Shown: in pieces, positions 7,650 through 13,771 of the stretch
Layout of the letters: every line of letters starts with the position of its first letter
Position numbering within the stretch: position 1 is the stretch's first letter
Origin: JANNOG01 sp050329415
GTDB lineage: Bacteria; Actinomycetota; Actinomycetes; Actinomycetales; JBBAYJ01
NCBI GenBank assembly: GCA_050329415.1
Contig: JBHJOS010000026.1
Coordinates: 1-13,887 of the forward strand
Direction: 5' to 3'
DNA length: 13,887 nt
Notes under the pieces: generated by a model
Told to the model about the DNA's origin: nothing
Database searches by the model: none
The model's input: the letters and a program-made list of their open reading frames with translations, nothing else
Position numbers and translations under genes: made by a program

Positions 7650-7968
7650 GCGCCCGTCCGGCACGGGCGGTGCTTGCGTGGAGTCGCCGGAGATCGGGCA
7701 CCCCGTGGCCCGCAACCTCGGGCTGTGATCCCCGCGCCGTCGCTCCGCCGACCGGATCGCGGCGGAGAACCCGGAGCGTCGCAGCACGGCGATCCGTGAC
7801 CGCGGGCGCATGGCCGCCTGGCCCGCGACGAGCTCGACCACCTCCGCTGCCAGGCCGCGCGCCCGCACGCCGCCTGAGCGTCCGCCCAGGGCCTGCCGAA
7901 CTCCACGAAAACACCGTCATTCCCGGCCTGCTCCCGGGTTTCGTGGAGTTCGACGGACCGGCCCACGG
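7650..7968. other. Gene-poor spacer between convergent genes
   Basis: This 319-nt stretch separates the convergent peptidase and PuuD-like genes. It holds no convincing complete gene. A rightward fragment near 7750-7815 reads DRIAAENPERRSTAIRDRGR and continues after a frame change around 7805-7830 as a further Arg/Glu-rich helix ending in TGA near 7876. It could be a decayed remnant of a small helical protein, but GC bias can produce such strings. The end of the spacer carries the inverted repeat listed separately. Confidence 0.4.
7897..7952. terminator. 14-bp inverted repeat, candidate bidirectional terminator
   Basis: CGAACTCCACGAAA (7897-7910) and its exact reverse complement TTTCGTGGAGTTCG (7939-7952) flank a 28-nt loop. 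The loop itself contains a smaller CCCGG/CCGGG stem (7922-7926 with 7934-7938). It lies between two convergent genes, 17 nt beyond the end of the leftward one, which fits a shared terminator. There is no long T tract. The long loop and lower GC than the surroundings also allow an interspersed repeat or protein-binding site. Confidence 0.5.
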
Positions 7969-8688
7969 TCAGCGGGCGGTGGCGGAGAGCAGGGCGCGCA
8001 CCAGGGCAAGGGCGGCCGGGTCCTGGGGACCGGAGTCCTCGGGATGCCACTGGACCCCGAGGAACCAGCCCGGCGAGCCCGGCCGTTCGACCGCCTCGAT
8101 CGTGCCGTCCGAGGCCCGGCCCACCGGCCGCAGGCCGTCCCCCAGCCGCGCCAGGCGCTGGTGGTGGTGGCAGGACACCGCGACGGTGTCGCCGCCCAGG
8201 GCAACGGCCGCCCAGCTGTCCGGGGTCACCTGCACCTCGTGCCACCACCGGTTGGCGACCTCGTCCCAGTGCGGGCCGGGCATGTCCTGCTCCAGGGTGC
8301 CGCCGAGCGCGACGTTGGTGATCTGCATCCCCCGGCACACGGCGAGCAGCGGCACGCCGGCGTCCAGCGCCCACCGGGCCACCGCCAGGTCGAAGGCGTC
8401 CTGCACCGGGTGGACGTCGTAGACGGCGTCGGAGGCGACCGCCTCGCCGTAAAGCTCGGGCGACACGTCGCCGCCACCGGGGAGGAGGACGGCGTCGGCG
8501 AACGCGAGCCGCTCACTCGCGTCCTCGCTTGAGCCGCCGCGCGGTGTGACGACCACCGGCTCGCCCCCCGCCGCCCAGACGAGGTCCGCCAGCGCCTCGG
8601 CGACGAGCACCGCGGCGAACCGGATCGCCGAGGCCCGGGCGGAGAAGCGACCCGGGATCGCGACCAGAGGCCGGCGGGATGCCGCCAT
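7969..8688 (-). CDS. Class I glutamine amidotransferase-like hydrolase (PuuD/gamma-glutamyl hydrolase type, C26)
   Basis: A 239-residue cytoplasmic protein of the gamma-glutamyl-gamma-aminobutyrate hydrolase group. It starts with LVAIPGRFS (8-16), followed by the characteristic VLLPGGGDVSPELYGE (67-82). The nucleophile elbow LLAVCRGMQITNVALGG puts Cys118 as catalytic. A VSCHHHQ segment is at 171-177, and GVQWHPE (211-217) supplies His215 and Glu217 of the triad. Enzymes of this group release glutamate from gamma-glutamyl amines or amides. The ATG at 8688 lacks a clear ribosome site but matches the usual family start. The gene stands alone, divergent from the CHRD gene. A GS-like ligase at the left edge could be the matching gamma-glutamylating enzyme, as PuuA is for PuuD, but the genes are 7.7 kb apart. 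An aniline-type AtdA2/TdnT role is another possibility. Confidence 0.88.
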   Translation of the reverse strand: MAASRRPLVAIPGRFSARASAIRFAAVLVAEALADLVWAAGGEPVVVTPRGGSSEDASERLAFADAVLLPGGGDVSPELYGEAVASDAVYDVHPVQDAFDLAVARWALDAGVPLLAVCRGMQITNVALGGTLEQDMPGPHWDEVANRWWHEVQVTPDSWAAVALGGDTVAVSCHHHQRLARLGDGLRPVGRASDGTIEAVERPGSPGWFLGVQWHPEDSGPQDPAALALVRALLSATAR

Positions 8689-8777
8689 GACCGAACCGTA
8701 ACCGCGCCGGTGACGTATGGGAGGTGCCGGACCGTCCGGAGCAGACCGGGCGGCGGCAGCGACCGAAGGAGCCCTCC

Positions 8778-9422
8778 ATGTCCCGTCATCGCACCGCTCG
8801 CGCCGCCGGACTCGCGGCGGCCGCCATCCTGCTCGGCGGCGCCGCGGCCGTCACCGCGGCCCCCGCCCTGGCCACCTCGTCGGACTGGACCACCTTGACC
8901 GCCAGCGGCAGCGGCGAGCAGGAGGTCCCGGCCGGCAGCGGGGAGGCCGGGGCGACCACCGTCGGCAGCTTCCAGCTCAACCGGGACGGGGACCTCACCT
9001 ACACGGTCACCGTCAGCGGGAACTCCGAGGAGATCACCGCGGGCCACATCCACCGGGGCGCCGCCGGCGTCAACGGTGACGTGGTCGTCGAGCTCGACCC
9101 GGCGGCCATCAACGCCGGCGAGACCGCCACCACCACGGTGGACCCGGAGGTCGCGGGCCGGATCCTCGACAACCCGGGCAACTACTACCTCAACCTCCAC
9201 TCTCCGAGCTTCGCGCCGCCGACCGGCGTCGCCCGGGGACAGCTCGCGGCCGCCGCCGAGGCGCCGGAGATGATCCAGACCGGCACCGGCGGCCAGGCGG
9301 CCGAGCGGTCGGCCGGCCCCGCCGAGCTCGCCGTGCTCGCGCTCGCGGTGGCGGGCGCCTTCGCGGTCGTGGTGCGGGCCGCTCTCGCGCTGCACCGCCG
9401 CCACGCCCACGCCGAGAGCTGA
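8778..9422 (+). CDS. Exported CHRD-domain protein with C-terminal membrane anchor
   Basis: A 214-residue secreted protein. A signal peptide with Arg-rich n-region and Ala/Leu-rich core is likely cleaved after APALA at residue 32. The CHRD domain (about 38-157) is recognisable from SGEQEVP (45-51), a TTVGSFQLNRDGDLTYTVTV stretch, and the paired histidines of AGHIHRGAAGVNGDVVVEL (88-106), and ends with GVARGQL. CHRD domains occur in chordin and in bacterial surface proteins, with no settled function. A linker with IQTGTGG (166-172) precedes one hydrophobic helix (about 182-204) and a short basic tail, the layout of a sortase substrate, although no LPxTG or LAxTG is present. The ATG at 8778 follows AAGGAG by 6 nt; an upstream in-frame start at 8724 would spoil the signal peptide. 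A class F sortase gene begins 7 nt after the stop codon, so the pair is probably an enzyme and its substrate. Confidence 0.88.
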   Translation: MSRHRTARAAGLAAAAILLGGAAAVTAAPALATSSDWTTLTASGSGEQEVPAGSGEAGATTVGSFQLNRDGDLTYTVTVSGNSEEITAGHIHRGAAGVNGDVVVELDPAAINAGETATTTVDPEVAGRILDNPGNYYLNLHSPSFAPPTGVARGQLAAAAEAPEMIQTGTGGQAAERSAGPAELAVLALAVAGAFAVVVRAALALHRRHAHAES

Positions 9423-9429
9423 GGGCGGC

Positions 9430-10107
9430 GTGGCCGCACTCGGGTTCGACCGGGTCGGGCGGGCACCCGTCCTGCCTGTCCTCGGCCTCGCCGTGCTGCT
9501 GGCCGGCTGTTCAGGGGCGGCGGCGCAGCCCGCCGCCCCCGAACCGGGGTTCGGCGCGGTGGGGTCGCCCACCGCGCCCACACCGTCGACCTCGGCGGGG
9601 GCACGGGACGACGGCGCGGCGGACGGAGCGCTGACGGGCGAGGTCGACGGCACGCCCGCCCCGGCGCCCGCGCCGCCGCGGGAGCTCGCCCTGCCGTCCG
9701 GCACGACCGCGCCCGTCCGGCTCGCGGACGTCGCCCCGTCCGGCGAACTGTCGGTGCCGGACGACTCGGCCGAGTTGGGGTGGTGGGTCGGCGGGGCCCC
9801 GCTCGGCGCCGGGGCCGGGACCACCCTCGTCGCCGGGCACGTCGACACCGCGAGGTTCGGGCTGGGGGTCTTCGCGGAGCTGGCGGACCTGGCGTCCGGT
9901 GACGTCGTCACCGTGACGGACGGCCTGGGGACGCAGCACGCCTACGTCGTCACCGAGGCCCTCCAGGTCGAGAAGACCGCGCTGCCGGGCGAGCTGTTCG
10001 ACGCCGCCGGCCCGCACCGGCTCGCCCTCGTGACGTGCGGGGGGCCGTTCGACGAGCAGACCCGTCGGTACCGCGACAACGTCATCGTCTGGGCGGAACC
10101 GGCCTGA
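9430..10107 (+). CDS. Class F sortase, lipoprotein-type
   Basis: A 225-residue sortase, a cysteine transpeptidase that attaches surface proteins at the cell envelope. The N terminus ends in a lipobox LLAGC with Cys27, so it is probably lipid-anchored, where most sortases use a membrane helix. A disordered Ala/Pro/Gly-rich linker (about 28-90) follows. The catalytic domain (about 95-225) contains TLVAGHVDTARFG with His137, LALVTCGGPFD with Cys203, and TRRYRDNVIVW with Arg215 as the likely third catalytic residue. This compact domain and the short CGG-to-YRDN spacing are typical of actinobacterial class F enzymes. The GTG at 9430 has only a weak GAGGG ahead of it but gives a proper lipoprotein signal. 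It lies 7 nt downstream of the CHRD gene, the probable substrate. Confidence 0.9.
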   Translation: MAALGFDRVGRAPVLPVLGLAVLLAGCSGAAAQPAAPEPGFGAVGSPTAPTPSTSAGARDDGAADGALTGEVDGTPAPAPAPPRELALPSGTTAPVRLADVAPSGELSVPDDSAELGWWVGGAPLGAGAGTTLVAGHVDTARFGLGVFAELADLASGDVVTVTDGLGTQHAYVVTEALQVEKTALPGELFDAAGPHRLALVTCGGPFDEQTRRYRDNVIVWAEPA

Positions 10108-10170
10108 GGACGTTCCGTCACACCCCAGGTGCAGGTCGTGCCGACGCCCCGACGGTGAACCACTCTCCGC

Positions 10171-10207
10171 GGTCGTTGCACAGTGCAACCTGCACTGTGC
10201 AACGACC
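10171..10207. repeat. Perfect 17-bp hairpin made of two tandem palindromes
   Basis: GGTCGTTGCACAGTGCA (10171-10187) and its exact reverse complement (10191-10207) are separated by only ACC. The left half contains the odd-centred palindrome GTTGCACAGTGCAAC (10175-10189), and the right half contains TGCACTGTGCA (10191-10201), so the element also reads as two similar palindromes 14 bp apart centre to centre. It lies 63 nt after the sortase stop and 113 nt before the -35 of the next operon. A terminator for the CHRD-sortase pair fits the hairpin, although no T tract follows; a double operator for a TetR-like regulator fits the tandem palindromes. Confidence 0.7.
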
Positions 10208-10320
10208 CGGCGAGAGGATGTGTCCCGCCGACGCCCGGTATGGAGGGCCGCCGGACGCGATCCCCTCGTCGGCCGCGGTGCGGGACGGCTCGGGGCTCGG
10301 GGCGACAGCATGGGCGATCC

Positions 10321-10349
10321 TTGACCGGACGGACCCGACGACATACGTT
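10321..10349 (+). promoter_or_regulatory. Housekeeping-type promoter of the meta-cleavage operon
   Basis: TTGACC (10321-10326) and TACGTT (10344-10349) are separated by exactly 17 nt, close to the actinobacterial sigma-70 consensus. Initiation would fall near 10356, leaving a leader of about 25 nt that contains the GAGGAGG ribosome site (10366-10372) of the first gene. Confidence 0.6.
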
Positions 10350-10360
10350 CGGACCCTAAC
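10347..10360. promoter_or_regulatory. Candidate MarR operator at the meta-cleavage promoter
   Basis: GTTCGGACCCTAAC is an imperfect palindrome (GTTnGGnnCCnAAC) identical at 11 of 14 positions to GTTCGGATCCGAAT at 1600-1613 in the P450/MarR spacer. It overlaps the end of the -10 element and the predicted start of transcription, where a bound repressor would exclude RNA polymerase. Recognition by the MarR protein encoded at 1642-2178 is inference. Confidence 0.55.
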
Positions 10361-10380
10361 GATTCGAGGAGGCGTGACTC

Positions 10381-11907
10381 GTGACCGACGTCCACGACGC
10401 CGTGGCGGGGGCGGCCGCACGAGCCGACGCAACCGTGGCCCCGGATGCCGCCGCGGTCGTCGCCGGGGTCCCCGTCGACACCCGGAACTGGATCGGGGGC
10501 CGGCGGGTCGCCTCCGCCGCGACGTTCGAGGACCTCTCCCCGGTCACCGGTGACGTGATCGCCCGGGTGGCGCGCGGCGGCGAGCCCGAGGTGGCGCTCG
10601 CCGTCGCAGCCGCCCGGGCCGCCTTCCCGGAGTGGGGCGGGGCGCCGAGGGCCGACCGCGCCCGGGTCCTCCACGCCATCGCCGACGGCGTCGAGGCCCG
10701 GCTGGAGGACCTCGCGATCGTCGAGACCACCGACAACGGCGCGTTGCTGCGCAGCCACCGGCGCGGCGTCATCCCCCGGGTCGCCCACAACTTCCGGTTC
10801 TTCGCCGACTTCCTGCTCGGCCTCGACCACCCGGATTTCGACACCCGGGGCCACCGCAACCACGTGACGTGGGACCCGGCGGGCGTGGCCGCGCTGATCT
10901 CGCCGTGGAACGCCCCGCTCATGCTCGCCACCTGGAAGGTGGCCCCGGCGCTGGCCGCAGGCGACACGGTGGTCCTCAAGCCGTCGGAGTGGTCGCCGCT
11001 CACCGCCTCGCTACTGGCCGACATCGCCCACGAAGCGGGGCTGCCGCAGGGGGTCCTCAACGTCGTCCAGGGCATCGGAGAGGAGGCGGGCGCGGCCCTG
11101 GTCTCCCACCCCGGGGTCGACCGGATCTCGTTCACCGGCTCGGTGCCGACCGCGCGGCGCATCGCCCGGGCGGCGGCCGAGCACCTCACCCCGCTGTCGC
11201 TGGAGCTGGGCGGCAAGTCGCCGTTCCTGGTCTTCGCCGACGCCGACCTGGAGCTGGCGGTCGAGCTGGCGGTCGAGCAGTACGACAACGCCGGGCAGGT
11301 CTGCCTCGCCGGGTCACGGCTGCTCGTCGAGGACCGGATCGCCGAGGAGTTCACCCGGCGGTTCGTCGAGCGCGCCGGCCGGCTGCGCCAGGGCGACCCC
11401 CGCGACCCCGGCACCGACATCGGCCCCCAGATCCACCCCGACCACCTCGCCCGTGTCGACGGGTTCGTCCGCCGCGCCCGCGCCGCCGGCTCCCGGGTGC
11501 TGCTCGGCGGCGGCCCGAACACCGACCTCGGCGGGCTCTACTACCGGCCCACCCTGTTCGCCGACGTGCCCGAGGGCGCCGAGATCCTCACCGAGGAGGT
11601 CTTCGGCCCCGTCCTCACGCTGCAGACCTTCGGCGGGGAGGAGGAGGCCGTGGACCTGGCGAATTCCACCGACTACGGCCTGGCAGCCGTCGTCGTCACC
11701 GGCGACCCCGACCGTGCCGAGCGGGTCGCCTCGCAACTCGTCGCGGGCACGGTGTGGGCCAACTGCTTCTACGTCCGGGACCTGCGCGCCCCCTTCGGCG
11801 GGTCCCGCGACTCCGGCGTCGGCCGCGAGGGCGGGCACTGGAGCTTCGACTTCTTCTGCGACGTCAAGAACACGGTGGTCGCGCCCACGGGATGGCGGCC
11901 GGGATGA
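10381..11907 (+). CDS. hpaE: Aldehyde dehydrogenase, 5-carboxymethyl-2-hydroxymuconate semialdehyde dehydrogenase type
   Basis: A 508-residue NAD-dependent ALDH expected to oxidise the semialdehyde made by extradiol ring cleavage to a dicarboxylic acid. Catalytic residues are in place: Asn177 in ISPWNAPLM, Lys200 in VVLKPSEWS, Glu275 in LELGGKSP and the nucleophile Cys308 in NAGQVCLAGSR. The C-terminal stretch reading VRDLRAPFGGSRDSGVGREG, followed by a WSFDFF segment, is characteristic of the HpaE/XylG-like branch rather than of betaine or fatty-aldehyde dehydrogenases. About 30 residues of Ala/Val-rich extension precede the fold. The GTG at 10381 follows GAGGAGG by 8 nt. It is first in the operon; the extradiol dioxygenase start lies 21 nt beyond its stop. 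Alternative substrates such as 2-hydroxymuconate semialdehyde cannot be excluded from sequence alone. Confidence 0.88.
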   Translation: MTDVHDAVAGAAARADATVAPDAAAVVAGVPVDTRNWIGGRRVASAATFEDLSPVTGDVIARVARGGEPEVALAVAAARAAFPEWGGAPRADRARVLHAIADGVEARLEDLAIVETTDNGALLRSHRRGVIPRVAHNFRFFADFLLGLDHPDFDTRGHRNHVTWDPAGVAALISPWNAPLMLATWKVAPALAAGDTVVLKPSEWSPLTASLLADIAHEAGLPQGVLNVVQGIGEEAGAALVSHPGVDRISFTGSVPTARRIARAAAEHLTPLSLELGGKSPFLVFADADLELAVELAVEQYDNAGQVCLAGSRLLVEDRIAEEFTRRFVERAGRLRQGDPRDPGTDIGPQIHPDHLARVDGFVRRARAAGSRVLLGGGPNTDLGGLYYRPTLFADVPEGAEILTEEVFGPVLTLQTFGGEEEAVDLANSTDYGLAAVVVTGDPDRAERVASQLVAGTVWANCFYVRDLRAPFGGSRDSGVGREGGHWSFDFFCDVKNTVVAPTGWRPG

Positions 11908-11928
11908 GTGAGCAGGGGAGGGAGTGGA

Positions 11929-12855
11929 ATGGGTGAGATCGTCGGCGCTGGCCTGCTGGCGCACGTCCCCACGATCATGCTGCCGGAGGCGACGCGCCGG
12001 GAGCTCAACGGCGGCGAGGATTTCAGCCTCGTGCCCGGCCTGCGCCGGCTGCGCGCCGAGGTGTTCGAGACCCTCGACTACGACACGGTGGTCGTGCTCG
12101 ACAGCCACTGGGCGACCACCGTCGAGTTCGTCGTCACCGCCCACGACCGCCGCTCCGGGCTGTTCACCTCCGAGGAGCTGCCGCGCGGGATGTCGCAGGT
12201 CCCGTACGACTACCCGGGCGACCCGGAGCTGGCTCGCGCCCACGCCAGCCACGCCGACCGGCACGGCACCTGGATCACGGCGATCGACGATCCGTACCTG
12301 CCGGTCTTCTACGCGACGATCAACCTCTGGAAGTACCTCGGCGAGGGCCTGGACAAGCGGTGGGTCTCGGTGTCGGTGTGCCAGACCGCGGACCCCGAGG
12401 ACAACCTCCGGGCCGGCCGGGCGCTCGCCGACGCGATCGCCCAGGTCGACCGCAAGGTGATCCTCATCGCCTCCGGCGCGCTGTCCCACACCTTCTGGCC
12501 GTTGCGCGAGCTGCGGAATCACGAGGCCGCCAGCATCGCGCACATCGTCACACCCGAGGCGGCGCGCGCGGACCTCGAGCGCCTCGACTGGTTCCGGGCC
12601 GGCGACCACGCCCGGGTGCTCGACACCATGGACGACTTCTTCCGGTACAAGCCCGAGGCGCGGTTCGGCCACTACCTGCAGATGATCGGGGCGCTGGGCG
12701 AGGGTGCCTGCACCGCGCCCGGCCGGCGCTACGGCGAGTACGAGAACTCCATCGGCACCGGTCAGGTCCACGTGTGGTTCGACCGGCCGGCGGCCGGCTG
12801 GACGGCGGCGCGCGAGGGCATCGCCGCCGGCGTCACGGCAGGGCCTGCGGCGTGA
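11929..12855 (+). CDS. hpaD: Class III (LigB-type) extradiol catecholic dioxygenase, HpaD-like
   Basis: A 308-residue non-heme Fe(II) ring-cleaving dioxygenase of the LigB family, likely opening 3,4-dihydroxyphenylacetate or a similar catechol next to the diol. Metal ligands by analogy with LigB are His12 (GLLAHVPTIM), His60 (VVLDSHWATT) and Glu243 (KPEARFGHYL), and the catalytic base is His187 (IASGALSHTFW). The spacing of these residues is nearly the same as in LigB (His12, His61, Glu242, His195). The length suits a single-chain homoprotocatechuate enzyme. The ATG at 11929 follows a purine-rich GGGAGGGAG. It is preceded by the HpaE-type dehydrogenase and overlaps the next gene by 4 nt, GTGA, so these two are translationally coupled. 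The exact catechol used is inferred from the neighbouring genes. Confidence 0.88.
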   Translation: MGEIVGAGLLAHVPTIMLPEATRRELNGGEDFSLVPGLRRLRAEVFETLDYDTVVVLDSHWATTVEFVVTAHDRRSGLFTSEELPRGMSQVPYDYPGDPELARAHASHADRHGTWITAIDDPYLPVFYATINLWKYLGEGLDKRWVSVSVCQTADPEDNLRAGRALADAIAQVDRKVILIASGALSHTFWPLRELRNHEAASIAHIVTPEAARADLERLDWFRAGDHARVLDTMDDFFRYKPEARFGHYLQMIGALGEGACTAPGRRYGEYENSIGTGQVHVWFDRPAAGWTAAREGIAAGVTAGPAA

Positions 12856-13742
12856 CCGGAGCGACCCGCGAGACCCGGCGCGTCCTGCTCGACGGGGCCG
12901 TCGTCGAGGTCGAGCGCCGCCGCGGGGACGGACCAGACGGACCAGACGGCCCGGACGAGCTGGTGGCCGGGGACGGCCGCGTCGTCCACGTCGACCACGC
13001 CCATCACCTGCCGCCGGTCGTCCCGACGAAGATCGTCGCGGTTCACCTCAACCACGTGAGCCGGGTCCGCGAGTTCGGCGCCACGCTGCCGCCCGCCCCC
13101 ACGTACTTCCACAAGCCCACCTCGGCCCTCAGCGCCCACCGCGGCGCCGTCGTCCGGCCGGAGGGCTGCCGCTGGCTCAACTACGAGGGCGAGATCGCCA
13201 TCGTCATCGGCCGCACCTGCCGCAACGTCTCCCCGGACGAGGCGGAGCAGTACATCGCCGGCTACACGATCGGCAACGACTTCGGGCTCCACGACTTCCG
13301 GGACACCGACGCCGGGTCGATGCTGCGGGTCAAGGGCTCCGACACGCTGTGCCCCCTCGGCCCCGGGCTGGTCCGCGGCTGGGACTTCCGGGACAAGTAC
13401 CTGCGCACGTACGTCAACGGCGAGCTGCGCCAGGACGGGTCCACCTCGGAGATGACGTGGGACATGCCGTACCTGGTCGCCGACATCGCCCGGACGATCA
13501 CCCTGTACCCCGGCGACGTCCTGCTGTCCGGCACCCCGGCCCACTCCCGCCCGGTCGAGCCCGGCGACGTCGTCGAGGTCGAGGTGGAGGGCCTGGGCCG
13601 GCTGTCGAACACGGTCGTCGCCGGTCCGACCCCGATCCGGGCGGACGTGGGCGCCCAGCCGACCGAGTCCGAGGAGGTCCGCTCGACCGCCCTCGGCGGC
13701 GACTGGGAACATCGGGGCGTCCGGGCTCCGGTCCGTCCCTGA
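12852..13742 (+). CDS. Fumarylacetoacetate hydrolase family protein (HpaG-like isomerase/decarboxylase)
   Basis: A 296-residue FAH-fold enzyme using a divalent metal. Visible residues are Glu112 and Glu114 of NYEGEIAIVIGR, Asp143 of IGNDFGLHDFRD, Lys161 of LRVKGSDT, and the C-terminal LLSGTPAHSRPVEPGDVVEVEVEGLG. In the homoprotocatechuate route this family decarboxylates and isomerises the ring-cleavage acid; E. coli HpaG has two fused FAH units, whereas this is one. A low-complexity loop GDGPDGPDGPD at about 25-35 comes from a 9-nt tandem repeat. The GTG at 12852 overlaps the dioxygenase stop. Hydrolase, decarboxylase and isomerase activities all occur in the family, so the reaction is inferred from context. 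The typical partners HpaF, HpaH and HpaI are not in the window and may lie downstream. Confidence 0.88.
   Translation: MTGATRETRRVLLDGAVVEVERRRGDGPDGPDGPDELVAGDGRVVHVDHAHHLPPVVPTKIVAVHLNHVSRVREFGATLPPAPTYFHKPTSALSAHRGAVVRPEGCRWLNYEGEIAIVIGRTCRNVSPDEAEQYIAGYTIGNDFGLHDFRDTDAGSMLRVKGSDTLCPLGPGLVRGWDFRDKYLRTYVNGELRQDGSTSEMTWDMPYLVADIARTITLYPGDVLLSGTPAHSRPVEPGDVVEVEVEGLGRLSNTVVAGPTPIRADVGAQPTESEEVRSTALGGDWEHRGVRAPVRP
12927..12956 (+). repeat. 9-nt in-frame tandem repeat coding GPD units
   Basis: Three nearly identical 9-nt units (GACGGACCA, GACGGACCA, GACGGCCCG) plus a final GAC encode DGPDGPDGPD within the FAH gene. The third unit differs only at third codon positions. The repeat sits in the variable N-terminal region before the catalytic domain, where length changes are likely tolerated. 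Confidence 0.8.
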
Positions 13743-13771
13743 CACCCGTCCCGCTCCCGCAGGAGGTTCGC

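Noticed and set aside
8724..8726. Upstream ATG for the CHRD protein
   Set aside because: It would place 18 charged residues ahead of a clear signal peptide, while ATG 8778 has AAGGAG at 6 nt.
8226..9911. Leftward 561-codon open frame opposite the CHRD and sortase genes
   Set aside because: Low-complexity Ser/Pro/Arg translation, antisense to two genes with clear signal peptides and catalytic motifs.
7897..10207. The two inverted repeats as ends of an insertion element
   Set aside because: Their sequences are unrelated, and the genes between them are not transposition genes; no target duplication is visible.
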